Positions 1 to 37,187 of a stretch of DNA of 64,000 nt are shown in pieces (within the stretch, counting starts at the first letter, position 1; each line of letters opens with the position of its first letter). The DNA comes from Hemibagrus wyckioides. Lineage: Eukaryota > Chordata > Actinopteri > Siluriformes > Bagridae. The notes beneath the pieces were generated by a model. That model saw only the letters and a program-made list of their open reading frames with translations. It did not search any database and was not told the DNA's origin. Both the position numbers and the translations under genes were made by a program. The DNA is taken from contig NC_080720.1 of NCBI RefSeq assembly GCF_019097595.1, forward strand, positions 30,364,352 to 30,428,351. Reading direction: 5' to 3'.

Positions 1-681
1 ACAGACCATCACTCAGAGCTGGGCAACATCACCTTGCTTGCTAGTTCTAATTTGCATAACACTAAATCCAGCTTATTTTGCCAGAATCTTCTACACTTTT
101 CCTGCTTTGAAAATGACTAGGCAGAAAATATTGGAGAGTTAATTGTTGTTCAGTGAGCATGAAAGGCAACCTTGAATGTTGAATACATCTGAATATCAAC
201 CTCCACCCCATTCCCCACGCATAAACCATAAATCGGTTAAAACCACTTCTATGAACTGCTTAAGTAGACGTATTTCTTCAGAGATTCATGAACTGTGTAA
301 AAAGCGTTCCAGTACTCTGCTGAACAAAATCCTTAGTTTGAGTTCATAGCTAGAACCAGAATAACAATTTATTCACTGGATGTTCACATGAAGTCTAGTT
401 TTTAAGCCTTTTGTGTTCTTCCCCTAGAAGTGAAGCATATTTATTATGTTTTGCTGTGTGGAAAATCTCCTGGTAGTGATTAATAATAATAATAATAATA
501 AATATATATGCTTTAGTTGGCTAATTGCACTTTTTAAAACCTCTCGTTAAGGTGCTCTGACATTCTGTAAAGCTTGATCAATCAGCTAGGTTGTTTAGGT
601 TTTGACAGCTTGACAGAAAAGTACATCCACCTACAATTTTCCTTTTCTTCCTTTCTTTTTTGTGGGCATGGATTTGCACAG

Positions 682-3600
682 ACCCCTGGCTACAGCGCTG
701 TAAGAGCCCAGTTGGAAATCCCCAGCTGATCCAGTTCAGTCGAGAAATCATTGACCTGATGAAAAACCAGCCCTGTTGCCTGATGCCCATCACTAAATTC
801 ATCCCAGCCTACCATCATCACTTTGCCAAACAGTGCAGAGTCTCTGATTATGGCTACTCCAAACTTCTAGAGCTGCTAGAGGCTGTACCGCACGTACTGC
901 AGGTTAGAGTTTGCAATACTGTAGTACTGTACTGTATTTTTTTGCATATGTGTTTTGGGTTATTAATGCATTTGTTAAATGAACTATGCAGTTACAGTAA
1001 TGCCTCGCACATCCGTGAATGACGAGGTTTCGCGGATGTAAAATCACTAATCACTTATTCACGCAATATACGCGCATGTTGAACCGAGCACAGGGGGCGG
1101 GGAGATGAACCGCGACATCACGCATAGAAAGCATCATAGCTACCAGCCAATCAGCAGCTAGGTAAAACTGTTAATGCTGTGTGAGTGGCAACTTGCAACC
1201 CTTCCAGCCAATAGCGTGTCGTGATGGCTGTACTGTAAGCGTACATGATATCAGCGACGTTCAATATCATTAAAATAACATTTATATTTTATTTATATTA
1301 ATATTTGGTTGATTTTACTTTTATATTTATATTACTTAATTAATAAAAAACTTTTCTTGCGAAAAATTTGCGGATGCAAATTAGTTAGGTTCCGAAGAAA
1401 ATTTCGTAGATCAGTGAAGCCGCAAATTGTGAGATGCTGATCTGCGGGGTATTACTGTAAATTGTTTGTATAAACAATTAACACCAGAAGAACCAGAATT
1501 TAAATGAAATGGTGACTTTTTTTCCAACCTGTATATACCTACATATCTCTCTTGTGGTCTACACAAAATTAATTGGATAATAATAAGATAAGCCGAGACC
1601 GATGCATGAAATAAAAGCGCTTGCTTCCTTAATCATCACCCAGCTTTAGCCTAATGAAAAATAGACAGTGCTATTTTTGGTAAAATGTATATATTACTTT
1701 ATATTCACAAGGTCACACCGTATTATAGACACTTATGTTTGATTGGACAATAAGCATTGTCTTTTCCACTACAGATCCTTGGCTTGGGCTCTAAGCGGTT
1801 GCTGACCCTCACACACAGAGCACAGGTGAAGCGTTTCACTCAAGACCTGCTCAAACTACTCAAGTTTCAGGCGAGCAAGCAGGTCATCATCAGAGACTTC
1901 ATGCAGGCCTACCACTGGTCAGTCATATGCACCAATCTCTTTTCTGTCTTATGAGTAATTAGTATACACACTGAGATACATGGGTGCTGTGCTCCTTGTG
2001 TTGGTCTGATACTGCATGCACGTAAGGGTATGCTGATGCAGTGGTGTAGCTCGTAACACCTGCTGTGAAAATGGTTGCCAGTACCACTGCTAGGGATTTC
2101 TGTAATAAAACATTGCTGATGTGCAGTGACCACACAAGGGGTTGTTTCCCAGTGAAAGATCATCAAATAATCAATACAAGAATGGTAACAGTGAAAGATT
2201 TTTCACATGTATGAACTCATCTGCTTATTAAAAACATTGTATGTTTGTCCATGGGGACAGGTGTTTCTCCAGAGACTGGCGAGTGATTGATTACGGAATG
2301 TGTGACTTGATGGATCTGCTGACTGAGATTCCTGACACGACCATCACCATTACACAGCAGGATTCTGACACGGTCATATCCGTACCTAAGAGAGGTGAGG
2401 ATTCTCGCCGTACTCACACTTCATCTTTTCTAAAGCCTGGAATTTTAAAATGTGTTACAACACTTAAACTAAAAGCTTCTTAATGAGACTTATATGCACG
2501 TCAGTTCTGTTTTTTAGTATTATAAAAGTTGGATCACTTACCTTTTAATACAAACCTTTTTTAAAATATTTTCCCTGTTTTGTTTCTTAGAGCGGACTAC
2601 AGAGGAGATGGAACGCACCAGGCAGTTTGGGAAGGAGGTGGTGGATCTGCTCCGTCACCAACCGCACTTCCGCATGCCTTTCAGCAAGTTCATTCCCACT
2701 TATCACCACCATTTTGGCCGCCAGTGCAAACTCACCTATTATGGGTTCTCTAAGCTCATGGAGCTGTTTGAAGCCATTCCTGATGTCCTTCAGGTGAGTG
2801 CTGATTGACCTGCCATCACAGCTTAACACCTGAGCTCTGTATCTGTTTGATTTGATTTCGCTTGTTCAGGTTTTCTTTTTGTTAGTTAAATTATTTTTCC
2901 CTGGCTTTATTTACATTAAAATATAGAACATTTCATTTAAGTAAATTGCCAATGTTATAAAAACCACGCATGAAGCCTTTCACAGATTGTATAAGTAGAG
3001 TATAAATCATACAGAGCTTTACATTTTCTGAATTTGTTTTAAATAATAAATATGAGACGGTGATTTGGGTTGTGACTTTTTGTGATTTAAACCAAAATAC
3101 TGTACCTGGAGTTACATTTCTTCAGCCTCTGACTGCTGGGCCTGTGTACAGGTGCTAGAATGTGGTGAGGAGAAGGTACTGGTTCTGACTGAGGTGGAGC
3201 GAGTAAAGGCTCTGGCAGCTCAGCTAGTGAAGCTCTTGCGTGCTCAGAGAGACTGCACATTACCTGTTAGCCAGCTGCTGGCTGAGTACAGCAAGACCTT
3301 CGGTTATGGCCTCCGCCTGCAGGATTACGATGTCGGTACACTGCCTGCCCTTCTGTCCAAACTCTGCCATGTGGTCAAGGTAAGCGGCTCGGCAACAGGT
3401 GACATTTCAAGACAGTGTTAATGGCGAGGGGTCATAGTTGACTCTCAAAGTTAGTGCAAGAAAAACAGATTAAATAAACTATTTCTAAATTATTTTTGCA
3501 AAACACACGTTTTTATTTTGGATTGTAGCTATGTTTAGCCTAAGTGTTGCAACTCGTTGATGTAACTACGGTGTAAGCTTACATTTCCATCTAGTCAGCT

Positions 3601-6600
3601 ACACTAATCTAGACAACCAAACATGAGTCTGGGCAGTAAACAGGAGTTTCCCTTTACCCAGTCTGATTATTTAGTCTGTGTTATTGTTTTAAAGCTTAAT
3701 CTTTCCTTCCTGATAATTGAAACTGACAACTGAAGCCTGTTCATTGAATCTTTTTATATCTACACAAAGGTAGTGGTTGGAGCTGAAGAAAAAGAGGTCC
3801 AGCTTATCAACAGAAAATCGCTACGTGCGCTCACGTCCCAGCTGCTGGTGGTAATGATGTCACTTCCTGATGAGCACAACTGGCTGGGAGTGGAGGCGCT
3901 GCAGAAGCAGTACGAGTCGATGTATGATCAGCAACTCAACCCCTGTGAATACGGCTTCGTCTCACTAACTGAGCTGCTCAAAAGTCTGCCTTACCTAGTG
4001 GAGGTATGTGTGGGTATACTACCAGTGTGCTGACGTGTTAACTCTACTGCATAAATGGATCATTTGTTCTATGTGTGTGCTTGAAACAATGAATCTTGAC
4101 CGGAAAAATGACCGTCTTGTACATAAAAATTAAAATTCGATCATTCTCTGTACAGTTGTTTGAGGGTGATGAGGGCGATGAGTCCAGAGATCGCATAAAA
4201 TTAACTCGGCTGTACCAGTTTGCTCGGAAAGTTCGAGCCCTCCTGCACACCTACCACTACAACCAAATCTTCCTGTCTGAGTTTTGGGGTGCCTTCAGCA
4301 AGTACACAGGCCATGAGTTCCAGCCTCGTGACTATGGATACAGCACTCTGGATGAGCTCCTTGCTGCCATACCACAAGTCAGTTTTAAAATTTCTGTTTT
4401 TATTTTAGGAAAATCTGAATGTTGTTTAATGCAGGATAATCTCCAGGGTAAACAGTAGGACAGGAAGGCAGGAAGTGTATTTTCCCCCCATATTGACTCT
4501 CTGCAGCACCTTTTCCTACTCAAAACGTGATCACTGTTTAAATTAATGGATATCTGGCGATCTGCTTAAAGAATGGAAGCGACACTGATCAGGCTTAACA
4601 TTATGACCACCTGCCTAATATTGTGTTGGTCCCCCTTTTGCTGTCAGAACAGCCCTGACCCGTCCTGCACTGTGTATTCTGACACCTTTCTATCAGAACC
4701 AGCATTAACTTCAGCAGTTTGAGCAACAGTAGCTCGTCTGTTGGATCGGATCACACGGTCCAGCCTTCACTCCCCACATGCATCAGTGAACCTTGGCCGC
4801 CCATGACCCTGTCGCCGGTTCACCACTGTTCCTTTCCTGGACTACTTTTGACAGATACTGACCACTGCAGACCTGGAATGGATGCAGGCGTCTAGCCATC
4901 ACAATTTGGCCCTTCGTCAAATTCGCTCAAATCCTTACGCTGGCCCATTTTTCCTGCTTCTAACACATCAACTTTGAGGACAAAATGTTCACTTGCTGTC
5001 TAATATATCCCACCCACTAACAGGTGTCATGATGAGGAGATAATCAGTGTTACTCACTTCACCTGTCACCGCTCATAATGTTATCCCTGATCAGTGTATA
5101 TGGGAAATAATTTTTATCTTTTCTTCATTATGAGTGGCACATAAAGCAACCCAGCGCATTTAATTGTATGAGAATTGGTGCATGCATCTAGGGGTTGATG
5201 CTGGTATTCTGTTTCGATTTTCCTTCCTTTATTTCTATTCATAATTTTATTTTCTTCCTACAGGTAGTGTGGATCAAAGGCCATGGACACAAGAAGATTA
5301 TAGTCCTAAAGAATGATATGAAAGGTGAGGGAACATGTACGTTATACTCACTGTATGAAGGGCTTATTATGAGCTTTGTTACCTGTTAGCACAGCATACC
5401 CGATTTTTTTTTTTTTTAATGAATTTATTAAAGAATGAGACCTCCATGAAGATTTTTGTGGACATGTAACAAGCAAAGCATGAAAGAAAAATTCATGCAT
5501 ACAGTTAAGTTCACATCTGCTGTATCAGTAGTGTTTAATCAGTTACTAGAAAAACGTCCTAGCCTGCTCGAGTTTCAGCTGTTCCTCTCTTGGAAAATTG
5601 TTCACCTGGATTCATGTGTCAAGTATCTTGCTGCTATTTCTGCTTTTCATTAATGTGTGTGCGTCATCAGCCCGTGGCAGCCCTGCCAGCACAGAGAGCC
5701 CTCAGCCTGAGGAGGCCCGAGAGAGCCAGAGCCCTGCCAGCACGCACAGCCCAGGTAAACACAAACACACAAGAATGTGCTGCATCAGTAAATTGTACAT
5801 AGCTGACAGAGGACGCGTGTACGGCACTTTCTTTCGCAGGATCTGGTGATTTATAGTGATGCTGAAATGTAGAGGACATGCAGTACATTACGTGCTGTTG
5901 GTGGCAGCTTACCACTTAAAGTCTCAGAAAACACACATTCTTAATTGCTGATAAATAATGCATCAGTAATGCACTGCTTACTGTTATCAGTCTCTACAGT
6001 GGCATATTATTTGGTGTGGGAGTATGATGGTCAAGGCAGTGACATTTTTCTTTAATCTTGCACTGATTTTCTCAGCTAAGCATCCAATCAGGGGACTCTT
6101 GTACTTACTTCTATTTAGCATGCTCAATTGGCTCAAATGGCGACAAGTCCCAGCAGGACTAAAAGAGATGACGTTTGATTGCTTAGCAGCAACTGCAAGC
6201 TTGTTGTGTCAGGACCCTGAGACAAAGTTGTGTCAAAATGTGATTCAGACTGTCTTGTCTTCCTAGCATCAGGTGGCAGTACTGGTGAGGCAGAGCTGCT
6301 GTGCCTGAGCTCCGGTTCTCCGGTGGATCTCTTGTGTGGGCCAGTTCCCTCCTGCCTGCCTTCCCCTCAGTTACATCCTGACCCGGTTCTGCTCCAAAAC
6401 AACGACCTTATCCGATTTGAGGAGCAGTCCTCAGGAGGCACCAGAGAGGATCCGCCCGTCCATGACCGCCAGCCTCAAGCAGCTCTGATGCCCACCGAGT
6501 GCTGCACAGCTTCAAATGAAGTAGTCGAAACTGAGGAAACCTCAGTCTGTAGTGTAGGTGAACTGGTTCCAACCAATAGTGTTGAAAGAAACACAGAATG

Positions 6601-6769
6601 CCCGAGTGGGAATACTAAATCTGATGATGCACCAGGCTCGCTCATTAGCAAGCCCTCCCAAACCCCCAACCTCAAACCCTTGGCCACAGAAAGCCCCAGC
6701 AAAAGAACCTTCCGGAATAAAATAAAACTTGCAGCTAATTTTTCTTTCTCTCCAAACCCCTCAATTTAA
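682..6769 (+). CDS. marf1: MARF1 (meiosis regulator and mRNA stability factor 1), C-terminal part, 10 exons
   Basis: Coding exons: 682-902, 1775-1917, 2261-2394, 2591-2793, 3152-3379, 3770-4003, 4156-4377, 5264-5324, 5671-5754, 6267-6769 (TAA stop). All have AG acceptors and GT donors and join in one frame, giving about 676 residues. The N-terminal NYN nuclease and RRM part lies before the window. Seen: six successive LOTUS/OST-HTH domains, with hallmarks such as HYGY-like '[16 protein letters not shown]', '[16 protein letters not shown]' and '[16 protein letters not shown]'. They are followed by the conserved stretch [20 protein letters not shown] and a tail with [19 protein letters not shown] and a KLAANFS-like end, as in vertebrate MARF1. 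Known of the family: MARF1 controls meiosis and transposon/mRNA levels in oocytes, and its LOTUS domains bind RNA. The 5671-5754 exon is low-complexity (Ser/Pro/Glu) and diverged. Identity is firm; exon 9 is the least certain. Confidence 0.93.
995..1457. mobile_element. non-autonomous pogo/Tigger-like DNA transposon (MITE) in a marf1 intron
   Basis: The ends are inverted repeats: CAGTAATGCCTCGCA at the left, and the complement of CAGTAATACCCCGCA at the right. A TA dinucleotide flanks both ends (993-994 and 1458-1459), as expected for a TA target duplication. The 463-bp interior has no transposase. Assignment to pogo/Tigger rests on TIR appearance; another TA-targeting superfamily is possible. 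Confidence 0.6.
4582..5098 (-). mobile_element. Tc1-like element, family A (CACTGATCAGGC TIR), internally deleted, in a marf1 intron
   Basis: It begins with a TIR reading ACACTGATCAGGCTTAACAT and ends with its complement near 5098. The interior carries decayed minus-strand transposase N-terminal (HTH) coding sequence. It lies between marf1 exons 7 and 8. Confidence 0.8.
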
Positions 6770-9470
6770 AGCTAATCAGATTACGCTCACAGTAATTTAT
6801 TTTATTTTTTGCCCGCTCTGTTGTTCTTTACAGTAAGCCAGTGAAACAAATCTGTGTAACTCTGCAGAGCTGTGGCCGTGAAGGATTTGGTCAAACCAGC
6901 AACTACTTCTGCTTCTGTCTCTTAAAATGTTCAACGCACTTGCTCATCAGTTGTTGGCTATATTTCCAGCCTTTGTTTACTTTGAGATCCCATTTTCCGT
7001 GTTGGTTTAAATCCTGAGATTTATGTTCTGCTGAAAATCACGTCCATTTGATTATGTTTAAGGAAACATGAGTTTATATGAAAGAAAAACGTACCTCCGA
7101 GTCAGCTGTAACTAAGGCAGCTTCCGTCCTTTCAGATTATCATTTCCTCTCTTTGTGTGCTGTTTTGGGAATCATGGTTTTCATCACATGAAATTAGTAG
7201 TCGCATTTGAAGTCCTCCGACCGACCCTGCTCTTATATTCTAACAAAAACGATGGAGACGTCCTCTCCTGTTTATACACCGCATGATTTTAAATGATATT
7301 AAGTTAATGAAGGAAGGCATCGATTATAATAAGCTTATTAATCTTTAACCCAACATAATGCCAATTCCTTTGCGTTTGTAGGAGTTCCGTAATTTTTCTG
7401 TATGCTTTGGAACCTCTTTAGAGTTTAACATCTAAAGTTTTTTGTAGATTTCTGGTCCATGCTTTAGTGCACGTGTTTAATAGCCTGAGTTTTAATGGCA
7501 TTTTGTTCAACATCTCAACAGTGCATTTGGTTTCACTTTGATGGAGATTAGAAGATGAGCAGGTGTCAGTCTGGATGTTTCACGCCTGGTACAGGACACG
7601 TATGCAGGATAAAGTCGAGGTTGTGTTACGGAGCTCTTCGCTAGCTTGAATCGCGCCATTCGACAGCTGATGTCGACGACGAAAGTTGAGTTGGCGCGTG
7701 TAAAACTCCGCATTTCTTCTGCTGGAGTTCAAGCAAAAAGCTCCATTTCAGTTTTAGCCATGTATGCAGCTCAGGCTTTATTTCGAATGTTTGGGGGGTA
7801 TTTTTTGTACGTGTGGAATTTTATATGCACATAGTGCATAGATAATTTCCTGTGTGATGTGATGTAGAAGCCGTAGAGTTTTAATTTGTTTGCTTCCTGC
7901 ATTTTCACGGCGGTTCATTGTGGCAAGAGCCAAGGTTGTTTTTTTTAACCTTGATCAGTTTCTTTAGATCTGTTGACAGTCTTTGCTTATTGTTGATGCA
8001 AGACTTCAGCACAGGTAATTTCTAGATGGGTTTTAAGGCACTGGAGTCGAGGATGGGAACTGCTCAGAGAAACACCGTGGTATCAGGGGGACACACACAG
8101 GCCCTCTGATTTTCTTTTTTTTCTTTTTTCTTCTGTGGACAGAGCCAGGCTTTTTACAATGGCTTGTATCAGCCTTGGCGCCATGGGATATGAAGCTAGA
8201 GAGAGCACTGCTAGAGCGTTTCATCCTGCACTCCCTTAGCATGTTGTTGTTTGTAGATTTCTTTTCTGTTGTCTTTAGTGGGCTTCTTGGGACCGAAGAC
8301 TTATCCTGCATCTGTTTGTGCAGTCTGGGTTATCCCAGGACTAAAAAAATAAAACAAAAAACACTAGACTGATCATCTGACAAGCTGAGCCATTAGGCTC
8401 TGTATTCACGCAGAGAGAACCACGTTTTGGGAGCGTCTCCCTGTAAAACGGCTTCCTGTTTTTATTGTGAAAGTATGCGATTCATTAAAGAAAATGTGAT
8501 CATCTCTGGGCTCTGGCCTTTAAACCTGATAGTCATCAGAATGGCTGCTGTTTTAGTTCAAAGAGGTCTTGTTAGTTTAATGCAGTCTAGTTTAATCTTA
8601 GTCAAGTTTACAGCTCATGTTCCTGATTTCCTGACTTGCCACTACAGAGTGGCTGCATTATGTCCCAACTGAATTACTTTCATCCCAGATAAAAGGAGCT
8701 GTTTTTCAAGATTATCAAAGGCCTGATATTTATTTCATGGAGGGTCGAGTCCCACTGGCTGTAATGATTCCTAATTTTGCTGCTACACTTTCAGTTTGCT
8801 GTTTTGGGGAGATAATCTGGTTACAGCTAACTCGGAGGACAAATCTGGAGCATCTCGTTTGTTGCACCACAATGACAAGCTGATCTTGTTTGCCTATGCA
8901 TGTTTGCATAGTTTTGATTTCATTAAATGTCATTCTGCTGGGGGTGGGTGTAATGTTAATGAAGTTAAATGTACATGAGTGTTTAGTTGAGCAGCAGCAC
9001 TTTTCCAGCATGGAGCGTTTTGGTTTACATGTTTAGGGGTCAGTTGTGCGATTCTACAAATTGACCTGAAGCAAGTGCAGTTAGAACTAGAACAAGTTCG
9101 ACATGCTGGATTTATCCTGATTCCATCCTAATATATTTAGCCAGAATTGATTAAATGTTCATTAGAAAATTCGAAAGTAATATTACACTAATTTGGGAAA
9201 TGCTCTCGGGTGAACTGATTAAAGATGACTGTACAGTTAGTCTCTCATCAGAAGCAGAATGTTGTCACGTTATAACCCAAAATTCTGTGTTGTGCCTCCT
9301 TTTGGTTCTTGCTGATGTATTTGAGTTGCATGTTCTTTACAGTATTGTGCCTTCTGCCTCTGTTCACTCGGTCACTCTCACCCCCATTCATTAAGCCATT
9401 ATAACATTTCACTTTTCTGTGAAGCGTCCGAAATTTTTTTCAGTTAATAAATTTCACAAGCATCAGTTTC
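6770..9470 (+). other. probable marf1 3' UTR
   Basis: No gene-like reading frame follows the marf1 stop. An AATAAA hexamer lies at about 9446, with a T/GT-rich stretch 30-45 bp beyond it, a plausible cleavage site. Another AATAAA sits near 8347. The length (~2.7 kb) is inferred, not shown. Confidence 0.45.
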
Positions 9471-9847
9471 GACTCTGAAGTTTTTTTTTGTTGTTGTTTA
9501 TTCAACCTAGAGGTTATGGAAAAATTCCCACCTAATATTCTGGTGTTTATGCAGTTGTATATCTATAAAACTCCCTCACGACCCCATATATACATGAAGA
9601 ACATGAAAACTCAGCCTCGTCAGTTAAAGTGACAGAGTGGTATGATGTGTCCAGAAAGAAAGTGGAGTTCCTGTTAAAGTGGCTTATGTTCCTATAATAT
9701 CATCCTGAAGTGTGTTTCTGTTAACACAGCATTTTGACAACAATTACAATTGTTTTAATTTGTTGTCCAAACTGAAAACTATGTTCAGGTGAAGAAATGT
9801 GGCATTGGTATTTCGGTGGGTATAATATATTTGGAGTTTTCAGTTTA

Positions 9848-10347
<500 letters not shown>

Positions 10348-10429
10348 TGGTGGCAATCAAAGCATGTTTGACATTTATTCTAGGACCGTGATCCATTTCT
10401 GTTGTGCAATCCAAACACGAGACTCGTTA

Positions 10430-12283
10430 ACATCCAGAAAGATGCTTTTATTGGAACGTATATTTACAAATAACGTTTAAGTGCTTGTGCAAATCTCATG
10501 AACATTTTTTTTTTTTAGTGTCGTTTTCTGGAACATTCCTGAAATTTGCAGCCAGTGATGGAAAAAAAGCTCACAAACACCTAAACGTGTAAGATGAGTA
10601 CAGCAATAACAAAGAACCTGCAAGCAAGAAAATCAAAACACATTAAGACCCTGTGTTTATTGGAAAGTGTGGCATGGAAATGAAGTCTGATCTGGTTGTT
10701 ATTTGGGTCTCTCTCTTTGTTAAGAATCACAGCAAATACATGAGACAGATGATAGATTTAGACTTTGCTGGAAAGTAAGCAGCTAGTTATTTTTCAAATC
10801 AGTGGTGGATGTGCCGAACTGCCAAGAGGAAATGCACAGTACAGTACTTGGAGTGAAAACCTGTGTGTGTGTGTGTGTGTGTGTACCTGATAACGTCTAA
10901 CACAAGTACTATCCTGTCTCAGAACCAATATATATATATACATATTGTGCTTGAAAAGTTCTTCTTGGAGATCATGCGCATTAGCATAAGTCTTTGTACT
11001 GGGGCAGCTAATTAAATTATTGAACGTAATTCTAGCATAATTAAGGATTCCCTATTGAATAGACTTCACAGTCTTGACATTTCATATTCTCTCACTCCCC
11101 ATCTCTGTCTGGCTCTCTAACGCGAGGGTTTATCTGCACGTTCACGTAAGTGCATCACGCTCATGAATACCTTTTTGTATGCATACGGTTATTATGACCA
11201 CATGCGCAGATTACAGTCTGCTTTGCTTTGATCATTGATAAAGAAATTCATCCAGATACTGCATGATCTCGTTCTCCGTGTATCTGAGACTGTTACTGGT
11301 GGAATTTCCACAAAATGTTCTATGTAGATATGTTTTCTGTAAGGAATGTGGAGTGAGATTCAGTGTAAGACCAGGTAAGGTAAATTACGTACTTTGTTCG
11401 TTTCATCATCTCTTGCTAAAGGTTTCAATACTTGCATAAAAGGACGGCTTTTTCCCAGCTTTCACACACAAGCTCCTTATACTGTATACATGTGGACAAA
11501 GTCGAAGAATCCCACAGGTTCAAGAACTGAACTGTTATGTAATCACGTGGAGGCTACTCTCAGAAGATACAAAGTTTGTATAGTCAGATCCTTTATCATG
11601 CAGCACAAAGGTGGTGTTGAAAACAATGAACAAAAAGATGGAATCATGATAAAATTCTGATTAGCTTATGGAACTAACTTGCATTGACCAGCAACCCCCC
11701 CCCCCCCTCACTGACCACTGATTCACAGTTCTTTTTTAACAGTAATCTTTAAAAGCTGCACATAATTCAGGTCTGTTCTCTTGTATTGGCCATGCATAGA
11801 ACTTGTTGCCATAGCAATGAAAAGCTCCTGCCCCAGAGCTCTGATGCTGAAGATACCGTAACTCTGTTTCAGTCCACTACCTCTTTAGAGATGAACTGGA
11901 GCAGACAATTTTGTGGTTAAAAGAAAAAAGGGCAGTTGTGCATCACCACCTGCTCTGTGTCTGTGAAACAAACACCAGTTAAATGCGACAGATCCTTACT
12001 GAAGTGGATTCTGGAATTCTCTTTGGAGTTTCATCAGAGCTTCTTTGTGTAACTGGGACATCTGCTAACGTTTCAACCAACACATTAGAGCCAAATGACA
12101 AATCTCGCCATTTATATACAGCGATTAAAAATGTTTTAATGCAGAGAAAGTAATTTCCAATAAGTGATGGCACTTCTAAAATGAACAATGGCACCACATC
12201 CTGCTATAGACAAAAGAAAATCTATCAACCCAAAATAAGATGATGTCTTCCTGAAACATACTAACTGTCGTGTGGAGACGTTT
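10430..12283 (-). other. probable bmerb1 3' UTR
   Basis: Minus-strand sequence after the bmerb1 stop with no coding potential. A minus-strand AATAAA (TTTATT at 10447-10452) is a candidate poly(A) signal. The stretch includes a (TG)n run at 10861-10884 and a poly-C run near 11696. Confidence 0.4.
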
Positions 12284-35703
<23,420 letters not shown>

Positions 35704-36135
35704 AACAGCCGCTGATTTTGTTTACGTATTGAACCCTCCAAACACCGCGGTTCACGATGTTAAGTCTGTGATGTGTGTGGTGTAATTTTTTTTTTGTTCA
35801 ATCTTCCGCCGTTCCGTTTAGACCGAGTGGGTTCCGCCGAGCCGTGGTGCTGCGCATCCTCCTGTACAGCGAGACTGAGCACAACGAAGCTGACGGGGCT
35901 GCTCAGGGAAGACCGCGCGAGGGATGCAGGGCGCATGCGCAGTATGGAGAGCGCGTGAGGGATGCAAGGCGCATGCCCACTAAGGAGAACGCGTGAGGGA
36001 TGTGGGGCGCATGCGCAGTATGGAGAACGCGTAAGGGATGCAGGGCGCATGCGCAGTAAGGAGATCGCGTGAGGGACGCAGAGTGCATGCCCAGTATGGA
36101 GAACGCGTAAGATGTGCGGCGCATGCGCGGTATTC
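35704..36135 (-). promoter_or_regulatory. probable bmerb1 promoter / CpG-rich 5' region
   Basis: GC- and CpG-rich DNA directly upstream of the bmerb1 ATG, unlike the AT-rich surroundings. It contains the 38-bp repeat with NRF1-like motifs. No TATA box was recognised. The transcription start is not determined. Confidence 0.55.
35919..36133. repeat. 38-bp GC-rich minisatellite carrying GCGCATGCGC motifs
   Basis: Five full 38-bp units start at 35919, 35957, 35995, 36033 and 36071, and a partial sixth at 36109. The core GCGCATGCGC, the palindromic heart of an NRF1 site, is intact in units 1, 3, 4 and 6. It is altered to GCATGCCC in units 2 and 5. Confidence 0.9.
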
Positions 36136-36209
36136 ACAGCAAACGGAGCCACGTAACAGGAAAAATAGAGAGACTATATCTATATTATATACATTTTAAA
36201 TTTTACATT

Positions 36210-36215
<6 letters not shown>

Positions 36216-36293
<78 letters not shown>
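36216..36293. repeat. (TA)n microsatellite
   Basis: About 38 TA units with one G interruption, followed by short TTA and TAG runs to ~36370. Confidence 0.9.
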
Positions 36294-37187
36294 TAATTAA
36301 TTAGAGTAATGTAATAAAAAGATTAATGTATTATTATATTATTATTATTAGTAGTAGTAGTAGTAGTAATGTTGTTGTTGCTGTTACTCACTCATAATCA
36401 GAGGTGGACAGTAAAGAAGTACATTTACTTGAGTACTGTACTTAAGTACACTTTTTGAGTATCTGTACTTTACTTGAGTATTATTTTTCCTGGATACTTT
36501 TTACTTTAACTTCACTACATTTGAAAGATAAATACTTTACTTTTACTCCACTACATTTCTGTCAAGGTCATTGAGTAGAAAGTAGTTACATTAATCATAG
36601 GATGATTTTTTTCACTCTTGTAGCGTCACGTGTTGTAAAGTTCAGTGGTTTTCCATAATTTTTTGAACTCAATTGCTCAACTGATCAATTTCTGACAAAA
36701 TGGACGAAGATATGCTTTGTATATTATACACCACCAACACATTGGTAATGATGTTAGTTAACACACAAAAACGTATGCTGTGTCCAAATTCTCATACTAT
36801 GTGTCCTAAATGGTATTCAAAAATAGAATTAGTATGCCCCAAATCGCAGTATACTGAAAAGAGTATTCAAAAATTCCTGGATGGTCTACTACTTCTGGTA
36901 GAAATTCAAAGTGCAGAACAATGCACACTCTAACGGGTAATATTGCCCACAACGCATTGCACACAGGAGGGAGGAGCCTGGACAATGGTGTAAATGCATA
37001 TTAAAATGATGTAAATGAATTGTGGAAATATATATAACTCTTTGTTAAAGCAGTGTTGCTATTGGGTGGTTGTACAGCTACAGTTGTGTAGCTGGGTTTT
37101 AAAGCAGGTTAGATTTTTTTTCTGACCAGTCTTCATTTACAGACCATTTGATTGAAATGTGCATGAGTGGATACACATAGATGTGTA

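Noticed and set aside
12202..12283. Extra bmerb1 coding sequence downstream
   Set aside because: The conserved CAIM end is followed at once by a TAA stop.
35760..36152. Minus-strand 130-residue frame and plus-strand frames over the 38-bp repeat
   Set aside because: 38 bp is not a multiple of three, so the frames cycle through the repeat; promoter-type DNA, no homology.
36159..36300. Ile/Tyr frame near the (TA)n tract
   Set aside because: Dinucleotide repeat artefact.
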